This document shows positions 17,201 to 23,460 of a DNA stretch of 28,582 nucleotides, piece after piece. This DNA is from a virus, in the IMG/VR virus record IMGVR_UViG_3300046003_007225, positions 1 to 28,582 of that record; one strand, 5' to 3'. The position numbers and the translations under genes are program-made. The notes beneath the pieces are model-generated. The model was not told the DNA's origin. It did no database searches and saw only the letters and a program-made list of their open reading frames with translations. Each line of letters starts with the position of its first letter. The first letter of the stretch is position 1.

Positions 17201-18852
17201 ACATTTATTATTGGTATTTTTATTCCACACAGAAAACATAGTGCTCCGATAACAATGGAATAGATACCTAAAATGAAATGTGCTATTATTAGTAAGAATA
17301 ATCCAACAAACTGTAAAACTTGAAAAATAAGAGAAAACAAAAAGAACAATAAATCAAAATTTCTGAATCCGTCATTAACAGGAAATTTATTTATTGTCGA
17401 TTCACAATCATCATTGTCTATCTCTTTTATACCAATAAACCTACCTTTACCTCCTTTTTTCCATTGGTCGATGAGACCTGAAACTGTGTATACCCTATTA
17501 AATTTAAATTCATAAAACGTATCCTCACAATCGACTATTTCGTTAGTTCTATTAGTTAACTGTTGTCCAGCAAAACCGTTAGTATAACCAGACCAATCCA
17601 AACCAAAATAATATGAACTATCTAATTGAGTTCTATTTCCTGTACCACTAATATACGGGTCTGCAGTTCCTGTCCAACCATACTCTTTAACGTTGGGAAC
17701 CAAAAAGTAACCTCTTCTTGTTTGTTCACTCAATTGTGGTGATTGTTGCCACTTAATTTTGAATCTATACTTGGCTTTTGTTGGAACTCCAACTAAAGGG
17801 TCATTCGAAAAAACTTTTTCTCCATACTCATTAGTAACAACATAATCTAGATTCATTGGGAGTTCGGTCAACCACGTTCCATTACCATCTATTACATTTC
17901 CTGACTGTTCGAGTTGGTATTGTTCCAAAATTGGGTTCCCGTCTGGACCTAATTGTATTGTTTGTCTTAAAGCCAATATCTGACCAGGCCCGGCAGTCAA
18001 TCCACATAAATTCCCTAAATTGTCTTTAGGTCTACAGTTTTTTCTAACTCTAAATTTATCACCCGAAGAAAATATTGAACCCATAAAAACGGAGGTGGGT
18101 TGTATGTCTATGTTGGCATCGTCCCTTAAATCAAAATCTAATCTGTTTACAGCAATTTGGCAAATTTCAGGGTCTCCCCATAATGGAGAAATTTCAATAC
18201 TCCTTTGTATGTTTACAATTTGTGGTAAAGAATTTAAATCTGAAGATGTTCTAAATCTATTTCCGGCAACTTGTTCTTCTGTCGCCAATCCCATTCTTAT
18301 TAAATCTTGAGGTGTGAGTGAAAATTCACCAATGTCTGACAAATCTACATCCATTACAAGAGTACGGGTTCCAAGTGGTACACCCATTAACATGTAATCA
18401 CCACTTTCGTTAGTTTTGGCTGTTAGTTTGTAATATTTGTCGTAAATTTCTACAGGTGTTTTTCCTGTTAACGAGTCTAATCTACTTGGTAAAGTCCCTG
18501 TTGCCGCGTGATTCGAATAAGATTTTTCGTATGGTAATAGATTATATCTATATCCGTCTTCATTTATATCCTCGGGTGATTTATAAGGATATACACTCTG
18601 AATTATAGGGTTAGACTCATCAATTGGTGTTATAGGAATAAAAACGGCAACCCTTGCATTTGGTATACCTAATCCATTATTTGCTGTAACTCTTCCAACA
18701 ACTACTCCATAATCTGCACAAGTTCTTGTGTAAGCATCATCCAAACTTATCGATAATGATAATATTTCCAAGAATTCGTATTCTTGGTCTAGTTGTATAT
18801 TGATTGATTTATTAACTCCTAGTTCCGTCCTTATTCTATATGACTCACCCAT
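14170..18852 (-). CDS. giant baseplate protein in gp7 position, with carboxypeptidase-regulatory-like domain and hydrophobic hairpin
   Basis: This 1560-residue protein follows gp6-like and gp25-like genes, the place of gp7 in T4 (about 1030 residues). Residues about 48 to 170 read as a carboxypeptidase-regulatory-like beta-sandwich: G-V-V-V-G-R-V ... G-I-P-N-A-R-V-A-V near 49-70 and a later N-E-S-G-D-Y ... G-V-P-L-G segment, with an insertion between them. Residues 501 to 544 are almost wholly Leu, Phe, Ile, Val and Gly, long enough for two membrane-spanning helices. They are followed by Cys-rich sequence, including C-x-x-C at the end of the hydrophobic run and a C-x-x-C-x-C about 45 residues later. 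The remainder is beta-rich. The ATG at 18852 is preceded by A/T-rich sequence with two TATTTATA motifs. The baseplate role is inferred from order and size; the membrane-inserting capacity is a prediction from composition. Confidence 0.8.
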   Translation of the reverse strand: MGESYRIRTELGVNKSINIQLDQEYEFLEILSLSISLDDAYTRTCADYGVVVGRVTANNGLGIPNARVAVFIPITPIDESNPIIQSVYPYKSPEDINEDGYRYNLLPYEKSYSNHAATGTLPSRLDSLTGKTPVEIYDKYYKLTAKTNESGDYMLMGVPLGTRTLVMDVDLSDIGEFSLTPQDLIRMGLATEEQVAGNRFRTSSDLNSLPQIVNIQRSIEISPLWGDPEICQIAVNRLDFDLRDDANIDIQPTSVFMGSIFSSGDKFRVRKNCRPKDNLGNLCGLTAGPGQILALRQTIQLGPDGNPILEQYQLEQSGNVIDGNGTWLTELPMNLDYVVTNEYGEKVFSNDPLVGVPTKAKYRFKIKWQQSPQLSEQTRRGYFLVPNVKEYGWTGTADPYISGTGNRTQLDSSYYFGLDWSGYTNGFAGQQLTNRTNEIVDCEDTFYEFKFNRVYTVSGLIDQWKKGGKGRFIGIKEIDNDDCESTINKFPVNDGFRNFDLLFFLFSLIFQVLQFVGLFLLIIAHFILGIYSIVIGALCFLCGIKIPIINVRPFGFICALLNIRCESKNFVIRLPMMTYPECEACQCNDTEINNSAVLGGANGVLSYVSFPSSYYNGLQSTFVGNTPSEDIQYKSLIYSDAMAGNNDNVQDLGLFKIPKSAVVRYQSDDSDGRRYFAWSDGLPLGERINIFNSRDSYFDGINKIRVSFNKPENLNNFHYDNTITVLSNQPYFSGDLLTTVDPATSSDLNFLYTASTITGITQGITGTTVTGPSTISVKYAATQMSENITTYSLSTGSTIERQFYPMDREYFQVVTAMTVADAAKIWNINATQNFPNIITSGHKVVEMRHRATIGYRTEATSYISPYQVFDNMQQQYVLILQRGVDPYSPKFTNEYQIGKIFGLSETSVTITASTRLNIPIQKLSSSSRSVQRMLQSETFYPSYFFTPGNEFSGFTSSSVGYYGRIDSSLLVNGAGNRSNNGVTAKVTNTANDFYYSGEDADKYSLGEDLSGGAFFYLNLSVGLSFGYADVNTGYNSPNLYPVLTGSPMAISVKTTNVFRNDRLPSSDQLNGPSWASTAALLQQNNNFMFYLIPELTGTEDAPGYGTGAEQVQPDIEGQFNSTSVLASFNCDSMVQLSCYQGFGTNFEINTGCTETDAVERGCYMFLRKPLTDLGKDIKNYSEWAYRFRYFYGLCRGVLSQSFMNNWINGALYAFPIQVDTKYNRLNQPTTDFCKDIVYLDLKTNNFYYRSSPYNVTTAKFVGKIPSAGSVNSRNLLFPTTVINLGIKDSFYSEIIFEPDTRSYIMPYLESTSYGDTSDLVNLFVISRITDGTALGRLISLGDNSINQLFSRNGTSRRIDGDLAQLMSINSEFGVIKFSPEYYETTGGTDDPVNILGTSSNPAIAVWFSSTTDDIQFKDYLTPGRINFRPTPSSNANPYPYGIKSQVVPFYQWRLGNTSTIFGDQFNSWATSSTDIVQGLKYQSLDRTNLSTPNYFRPSTSSVNDLYARGYIFSVDINGNYSTVGATSNKFIVGSPYQFYFGTIKGQTALDRFKQKFSILE
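17221..17352 (-). other. 44-residue hydrophobic (possible two-helix membrane) segment inside the giant baseplate protein
   Basis: It encodes residues 501 to 544, with one Gln pair, one His, and otherwise hydrophobic or small residues. I verified that the minus-strand frame is continuous across it, so it is not a frameshift artefact. Cys residues follow at its C-terminal end. Confidence 0.8.
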
Positions 18853-18865
18853 TAAGGTCTTTAGT

Positions 18866-18873
18866 TATAAATA
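18866..18873 (-). promoter_or_regulatory. candidate TATTTATA motif before the giant baseplate gene
   Basis: TATAAATA on the plus strand lies 13 to 14 bases before the ATG at 18852, the same spacing as the copy before the Thr/Pro-stalk gene. Confidence 0.35.
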
Positions 18874-18919
18874 GTTTATTGAGTTTTTTTCAAAAACACA
18901 ATTTACTTAAAGTATAACC

Positions 18920-18927
18920 TATAAATA
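18920..18927 (-). promoter_or_regulatory. second TATTTATA motif in the gp6 to giant-gene gap
   Basis: Another TATAAATA (plus strand) lies 67 bases before the ATG at 18852 in the same 90-base gap. That spacing would suit a promoter with a normal untranslated leader. A weak 5-base-pair hairpin (AACTA/TAGTT) lies next to it, just after the gp6-like stop. Confidence 0.3.
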
Positions 18928-18942
18928 ATAAAACTAAATTAG

Positions 18943-20781
18943 TTAGCTCATTGTAACTGACTGGAAGTTTTTAACTGAAACTCTTATATCCTTATTTGGA
19001 TATCTTATTTGGTAAACTTGAGAAGGTTGAGCAAATATTGTGTCATCAACCGCACCAATTTTTTTTGTTACTGGGTCTGAATATTCCATAGATGTTTCAA
19101 ATGATGAATATTGTCCTCCAACCTCATTAAAAACTTCCAAGTTTGTAACTGTGAGTACTCCATTTTGATTTTGAATCAAACTTTGTAATTCTGAAAGATA
19201 AATGTTTTGACCTAGTTGTCTTACTTGTGGGTCAAAATAATTAGAAACAACGTCTATAACTGCAGAAATTACTTGTCCAGAGTTTTGAGCAGTATCAAGA
19301 ACAATAGATATGTCTATACTTACATCAATTACTTCCGCGGTAAAGATGGAAATATAGTCGTTCATCATTCTGTAATTGGAAAGATAATTTGCAATGTTTT
19401 GTTTTAATGTATTAGAAACAATACTTGTTAATTTACCTGACGTATCATAAGATAAAATCTGAATCAGAATCTTATTATCATTTTCCGTAATAGCCACTTT
19501 TGCCGGAGCACCGAATTGAGCTGGCATATTTCTTATTATTGACTCGTAATCTTGTACAGTCACAGCTCTTTTTTGGGCTGAAAAATTAAACGATACATAA
19601 TTTCTTACTTCTTCTAGTGATGGAACTCCGGCACCACCAATAGCCGCAGTTACGTTATTACATCTTAAAGAATTTACCACAGATGAGTTAGTTGATTCTG
19701 AAGGACCATTAACAAAAAAACTTACAGTTCCAACCTGATTAATTACGTTAGTACCCAAGTTTGAACTTAACCCCCCACCGACTCTGTACTGAATGAAGAG
19801 TGTGGAATTTGGACTCAGAGTGTTACCCAAAGAAACGTTGTTACTATATTTTTGAATGTCCATTGTGAGTCCTAATGTGGTGAACTCATCTAAAGCATCT
19901 TGTGCAGTATTTGTACCTCCACCAAATGTCATCTTCTTGAATCCTTCGGCTGTATACTCTGAAATAAATCTATTACTTGTTTGAATATATCTACCAACCT
20001 TGATTCCTGGTTGGTCTGTTACTTTTGTTGGGTCTTCTACAAAAATTCTATCTTCTGCCAATGCATCGACTTCATACCATCTATTATCTAACCCCAAAAA
20101 CTCGGCTGTGGTTGGTATGTTTGAATAGTCAGTTCCGTCTTTCAGTAAAACACTTGTAATACCTAATACATTTTTTTCAGGAAGAAATAGTTCGAAAAAA
20201 GGTCTAACATCACTAGGTGTAACTACCTTTTTGAAAACTTTGGTGATACCATTTACAACAAGTTCTCTTTTTGTGATAGTATAATTAAGAAGAACTCCGT
20301 TTGCATTAAAATTTGGTATTTTAAGTCTATTTGGGAACCCTTGAGCATTATATGGAGACGCAAAATCTATATCATAAATGTTTTCAAAAACAAGACCAGC
20401 ACCTACAACTTGTGACCCTCTTAATAATTGTCCAAGATATCTTTCATCTTCCTTATCACCAAAAGCGGGTACTGTAATTGAAAAGTCAACGAGAGCGGTA
20501 GATGGTCTTTGTCCCGGTAATTTTAAACCATAAGTCCTCGCAATATTATATATTGATGACCTTTGTTGTGCATATTGTAAAACAGTCTCTTGAATACTTC
20601 TATCAATGTGGTAGTGGAGATTGTCAGCCACAGCAGCATTCAAATCTAAAAAAACTGAAAAAACTGAAGCGTCGTTGAAGTCTTGGATTAATTCAGGATA
20701 ATAGGTTCTGACATAATTTATTAAGTCGGTTCTTATTGCTTGAAAATCACGAGAAGTATATGATATTTTACGATTTGCCAT
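18943..20781 (-). CDS. 6: baseplate wedge protein, gp6-like
   Basis: This 612-residue protein is close in size to T4 gp6 (660 residues). Its N-terminus reads as the gp6/baseplate J-like pattern: Y-T-S-R-D-F near residue 8, then D-L-I-N-Y-V, F-N-D-A-S-V-F-S-V-F-L-D-L near 35-48, a D-N-L-H-Y-H-I-D-R segment, and a Y-G-L-K-L-P-G segment near 83-90. gp6 dimers join wedges into the ring of the contractile baseplate. The ATG is separated by only five bases from the gp25-like stop, the gene order 25-6 found in T4. A 90-base gap follows. Recognition is by motif and order. Confidence 0.88.
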   Translation of the reverse strand: MANRKISYTSRDFQAIRTDLINYVRTYYPELIQDFNDASVFSVFLDLNAAVADNLHYHIDRSIQETVLQYAQQRSSIYNIARTYGLKLPGQRPSTALVDFSITVPAFGDKEDERYLGQLLRGSQVVGAGLVFENIYDIDFASPYNAQGFPNRLKIPNFNANGVLLNYTITKRELVVNGITKVFKKVVTPSDVRPFFELFLPEKNVLGITSVLLKDGTDYSNIPTTAEFLGLDNRWYEVDALAEDRIFVEDPTKVTDQPGIKVGRYIQTSNRFISEYTAEGFKKMTFGGGTNTAQDALDEFTTLGLTMDIQKYSNNVSLGNTLSPNSTLFIQYRVGGGLSSNLGTNVINQVGTVSFFVNGPSESTNSSVVNSLRCNNVTAAIGGAGVPSLEEVRNYVSFNFSAQKRAVTVQDYESIIRNMPAQFGAPAKVAITENDNKILIQILSYDTSGKLTSIVSNTLKQNIANYLSNYRMMNDYISIFTAEVIDVSIDISIVLDTAQNSGQVISAVIDVVSNYFDPQVRQLGQNIYLSELQSLIQNQNGVLTVTNLEVFNEVGGQYSSFETSMEYSDPVTKKIGAVDDTIFAQPSQVYQIRYPNKDIRVSVKNFQSVTMS

Positions 20782-20786
20782 CTAAA

Positions 20787-21257
20787 TTAAATATTGATAA
20801 TAACAAAATCACTCTGAGCAAATGTTTGTCCATTTGTAGAATAATCAAGTCTTATTTTTGCGGTGTATTCTGACGTACCTTTACCAGGAGCCCTAAAGAT
20901 TGATGATTCACTTGTCCCTACGAAATTTTGTCCGGTTGCAATATCAACTTCCTCTTGTGGGTCTGCGGGTTCTATGGTTAAGCTATTAACAAGTAGATTC
21001 GGCATAAATTGTTCTATCGAATCTCTAATGTCGGCTTCAATTGCATCGAAGGTCAATCCGTCAAAAGGTTCAAATAAAAATTCATAAATTCTTGTACCAA
21101 ATTGGGGTAAGTAATATCTTGAGCCCTTCCTTGTCAACAAAAGATGTATCAAGTCAGATTTAATTTGTTGTTTTTCAAATTCAGTAAGTTCGAGATAGTC
21201 CCCACGTTTAGAATCTCTAAAGGGGAAATTTAAACCATATGTAATTCCATCTGCCAT
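20787..21257 (-). CDS. 25: baseplate wedge protein, gp25-like
   Basis: This 156-residue protein is in the size range of T4 gp25 (132 residues). It has the gp25/GPW family signature: a helix ending L-L-L-T-R-K-G-S-R near 39-47, then L-P-Q-F-G-T-R near 50-56, F-L-F-E-P-F-D near 60-66, and a following helix with I-E-A-D-I. The C-terminal half is a beta region typical of the family. gp25 sits at the sheath-baseplate junction and nucleates sheath assembly. The ATG follows a TATTTAT motif by five bases with no Shine-Dalgarno. It is followed immediately by the gp6-like gene. Confidence 0.9.
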   Translation of the reverse strand: MADGITYGLNFPFRDSKRGDYLELTEFEKQQIKSDLIHLLLTRKGSRYYLPQFGTRIYEFLFEPFDGLTFDAIEADIRDSIEQFMPNLLVNSLTIEPADPQEEVDIATGQNFVGTSESSIFRAPGKGTSEYTAKIRLDYSTNGQTFAQSDFVIINI

Positions 21258-21262
21258 TACAG

Positions 21263-21269
21263 ATAAATA
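21263..21269 (-). promoter_or_regulatory. candidate TATTTAT motif before the gp25-like gene
   Basis: ATAAATA on the plus strand lies five bases before the ATG at 21257, in the 20-base gap after the DUF5522-like gene. It marks the junction between nucleotide-metabolism and baseplate genes. The spacing is too short for an ordinary promoter with a leader. Confidence 0.3.
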
Positions 21270-21277
21270 TAGATGGT

Positions 21278-21466
21278 TTATTTTTTTATTAAAGTTGAGC
21301 CTCTTTCATATATTGGTTCGAATGGGCAATGTTTACACCCCGAACCACAACAATACCCTCTCAGCTTGTGATACTCTTCAGTAAAAACTATTTTATTACC
21401 AACCTCATAAAAATGAGAAGGGTCAAGTTTTTTAGGCTTGACCCTTTTATCAAAATTTTTTTCCAT
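21278..21466 (-). CDS. small cysteine-rich protein, DUF5522-like
   Basis: This 62-residue protein has a basic N-terminus, a central F-Y-x-x-x-x-x-I-V-F-T-E-E-Y-H segment, and the motif R-G-Y-C-C-G-S-G-C-K-H-C-P-F with four closely spaced Cys plus His. This matches my memory of the DUF5522 family, short proteins found widely in Bacteroidota genomes. The Cys/His cluster suggests a metal or Fe-S site; the function is unknown to me. The ATG lies three bases from the stop of the class II ribonucleotide reductase gene, so the two are probably cotranscribed. A redox or metal-supply role for the reductase is conceivable but unproven. Acquisition from a bacterial host is likely. Confidence 0.8.
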   Translation of the reverse strand: MEKNFDKRVKPKKLDPSHFYEVGNKIVFTEEYHKLRGYCCGSGCKHCPFEPIYERGSTLIKK

Positions 21467-21469
21467 AAA

Positions 21470-23326
21470 TTAAACTAATACACAAGCTCCTCCAGCACAT
21501 GCCAACTCTCCACTTAAATCTGTATTATCATCAACTTCAACTATTTTGGATAAATCAACGTCTTTAAGTGCCCCCATAAGTTCTTCATACTTTTCTTTAG
21601 TACAATCTTCAAAAGGTGCTTGGATATATGTTCCACCGTCATAAGGTAAAACAGAAAGACCATTATAATATTCTTTATTTTCCCACATCCATTCACCAAC
21701 CGCAGGCCATTCATGTTCACGAATAGAAACTGTTGCCGATACATTGTGAGCGTTCGAACCACTTCTATGTCCAGGTTTAATCCACTCTTGTTGAACTCTT
21801 TTAACTCTCTCCAATAGTTGGATTGGTGATTCGTTTCTTAAAATCGAACCTTCTGGTGATTTTTGTGGAATACCAATCACCGCTGTATCATGTGGTCTGA
21901 AGTATTCGTCTTCAACAAGTTCAGGGTGGTTATCTTTCAAATATGAATAAATTGATTCATTCTTACCAACTCTTACTCTTCTTATATAGTAATCATTGTG
22001 CCAAGCGTGAATACCTGATGAAGTTCCAAGCGTTAATGAAGTTGTACCAGCCGGTTTAACGGTTGTTGTTCTAGCTGAAGGATTAATTCCTATTAACTCA
22101 GCAACTCTTTTATTTTCTTCTTTAACAACTTTTGCTGCCGATTTCATATTCAAACCTAATACGGCACCTGAACCAATTCCAGTCATTGATATTCCGATGA
22201 GGGCATCTTTTTCTGTTGTTCTTTGCCAAATAGGTCTCAAGTAATGAAAGTCAGTATATCCTGCCTGTAAAGTTCCAATGAACGTAGCTGCTTTAACTCT
22301 ATCTTCATAATCTTCTTGAGACACTACGTTTGATACGTTAACCTCTGTTAGATTGCAGAATTGGAAGGGTCTCAGCGCGATTTCACAACAAGGATTAGTA
22401 CCCCAATCTTTATCGTTACTCAAGTAGATACCAGGTTCGCCAGCGCCACTTGCCTCAATCCTTTTCCAAAGGTCCATGAAATAGTCTTTGGTAATCTTGT
22501 GCCTCATTAAAACTGCGGAGTTATTAGCTCTACCTCTTTGTGGATTTTGTTCCCACCAAGAACCACTTTTACAACCAATCATTTCTTCATCTGTCGCTGA
22601 AAAAAGAGAAATAAGAGCAGCTCTTCTAATACCTCCCGCAAGAACTGCGTCTGCAATATGACATACCATATCGTGAACCTCTATTGCTTTTAACCTGTCC
22701 CCGTTTTCTTTAGAATCAAGAATTCCTTCTAATTTAATTAAACATTCCTTTAATGGTTGAGGTCCAGGGGCTTTTCCACCAGAGGTAACTAATCTTGCAC
22801 CTTTTGGTCTGATGTCACTGAAATCAAATTCAATATGAGAACCACCAAAGAAATAAGATTTAACTAATACTTTGACTGCGTCTGCCCAACCTTCGATTGA
22901 ATCCGCAACTAACCATCTTCTCCCTCTCTCTTTATTTGGTTTTCTGATTTCAGGTAGAATTTCTACGTGATGTTTCTGAACAGAGTATCCCACACCTGTA
23001 CCACCAAGTAACAAGAACATAATTTCAGAAAATACCCTCCAATCATCAACAGGCGCATAGGCACAGTTGTAAATTCTATTTGGTGAGATTTCTATAGGCT
23101 TTCCTGCAAATTGCATTGACCTCATTGAAGGGAGAACTTGTTTTCTGTACACATACATGTAGTTCTCTCTGATTTCTTTCTCTAATTGTGGAAACTTTTT
23201 AATATGCATTTCCATGTTTCTTGTAACAAGTTCTTGCCAAGTTTCTCTTCTTTTCAATTCCGGAACGTACTTTGCGTATTTCATGTACACTGTAATCTCC
23301 GATAAAATTCTGTTTGAAATGTCCAT
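21470..23326 (-). CDS. nrdJ: adenosylcobalamin-dependent (class II) ribonucleoside-triphosphate reductase, monomeric type
   Basis: This 618-residue enzyme converts ribonucleoside triphosphates to deoxy forms for phage DNA synthesis, using coenzyme B12 to make a thiyl radical. Its residues match the Lactobacillus leichmannii enzyme by spacing. N311, C313 and E315 in N-P-C-C-E correspond to N406, C408, E410. C324, eleven residues later, corresponds to C419. C88 in Y-N-C-A-Y corresponds to C119. The C-terminal pair C610 and C615 corresponds to C731 and C736, the thioredoxin-linked shuttle. A G-G-T-G-V-G loop lies near 108-113. The protein is about 120 residues shorter than the 739-residue Lactobacillus enzyme, so an insertion there may be absent here. 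The ATG at 23326 has no Shine-Dalgarno; a 134-base hairpin-rich region precedes it. The function is secure by catalytic residues. Confidence 0.92.
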   Translation of the reverse strand: MDISNRILSEITVYMKYAKYVPELKRRETWQELVTRNMEMHIKKFPQLEKEIRENYMYVYRKQVLPSMRSMQFAGKPIEISPNRIYNCAYAPVDDWRVFSEIMFLLLGGTGVGYSVQKHHVEILPEIRKPNKERGRRWLVADSIEGWADAVKVLVKSYFFGGSHIEFDFSDIRPKGARLVTSGGKAPGPQPLKECLIKLEGILDSKENGDRLKAIEVHDMVCHIADAVLAGGIRRAALISLFSATDEEMIGCKSGSWWEQNPQRGRANNSAVLMRHKITKDYFMDLWKRIEASGAGEPGIYLSNDKDWGTNPCCEIALRPFQFCNLTEVNVSNVVSQEDYEDRVKAATFIGTLQAGYTDFHYLRPIWQRTTEKDALIGISMTGIGSGAVLGLNMKSAAKVVKEENKRVAELIGINPSARTTTVKPAGTTSLTLGTSSGIHAWHNDYYIRRVRVGKNESIYSYLKDNHPELVEDEYFRPHDTAVIGIPQKSPEGSILRNESPIQLLERVKRVQQEWIKPGHRSGSNAHNVSATVSIREHEWPAVGEWMWENKEYYNGLSVLPYDGGTYIQAPFEDCTKEKYEELMGALKDVDLSKIVEVDDNTDLSGELACAGGACVLV

Positions 23327-23379
23327 TTTGTAATTTTTAAAGATATGACTTTTTTATCAAAAAATCGTTGATTTTTAAG

Positions 23380-23386
23380 ATAAATA
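23380..23386 (-). promoter_or_regulatory. candidate TATTTAT motif before the reductase gene
   Basis: ATAAATA on the plus strand lies 53 bases before the ATG at 23326, between two hairpins. Here the spacing is compatible with a promoter followed by a structured leader. Confidence 0.3.
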
Positions 23387-23413
23387 TGAGGTCAGCCGCA
23401 AAGCGACCATTAA

Positions 23414-23448
23414 TTTTTCTAAAAAAAAATAAGTTTTTTTTTGAAAAA
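23414..23448 (-). terminator. possible A/T-rich terminator after the helicase gene
   Basis: A run of nine A and a run of nine T are separated by four bases, with additional pairing outside them after a mismatch, about 12 bases after the helicase stop codon. In both directions the stem ends in T-rich sequence, so it could act bidirectionally. The lack of G:C pairs makes it weak. Confidence 0.35.
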
Positions 23449-23460
23449 GTAGATATTTAA

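Larger units (their letters stand above)
23327..23460 (-). promoter_or_regulatory. hairpin-rich intergenic region between helicase and reductase genes
   Basis: This 134-base region is the longest clear gap. In the direction of transcription it holds, in order: an A/T stem of nine pairs (A9 then T9 around TAAG, plus-strand 23421-23442) extendable through a mismatch; a GC-containing hairpin with GGTC/GACC arms at 23390-23408; a TATTTAT motif at 23380-23386; and a 7-base-pair A/T hairpin at 23360-23376 with a T-rich end. The first can terminate helicase transcription and the rest may control the reductase. No B12 riboswitch is recognised and the space is too short for a typical one. Confidence 0.5.

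Noticed and set aside
23327-23460. Cobalamin riboswitch controlling the B12-dependent reductase
   Set aside because: The region is too short for a usual B12 riboswitch and I see no B12 box; only simple hairpins are present.
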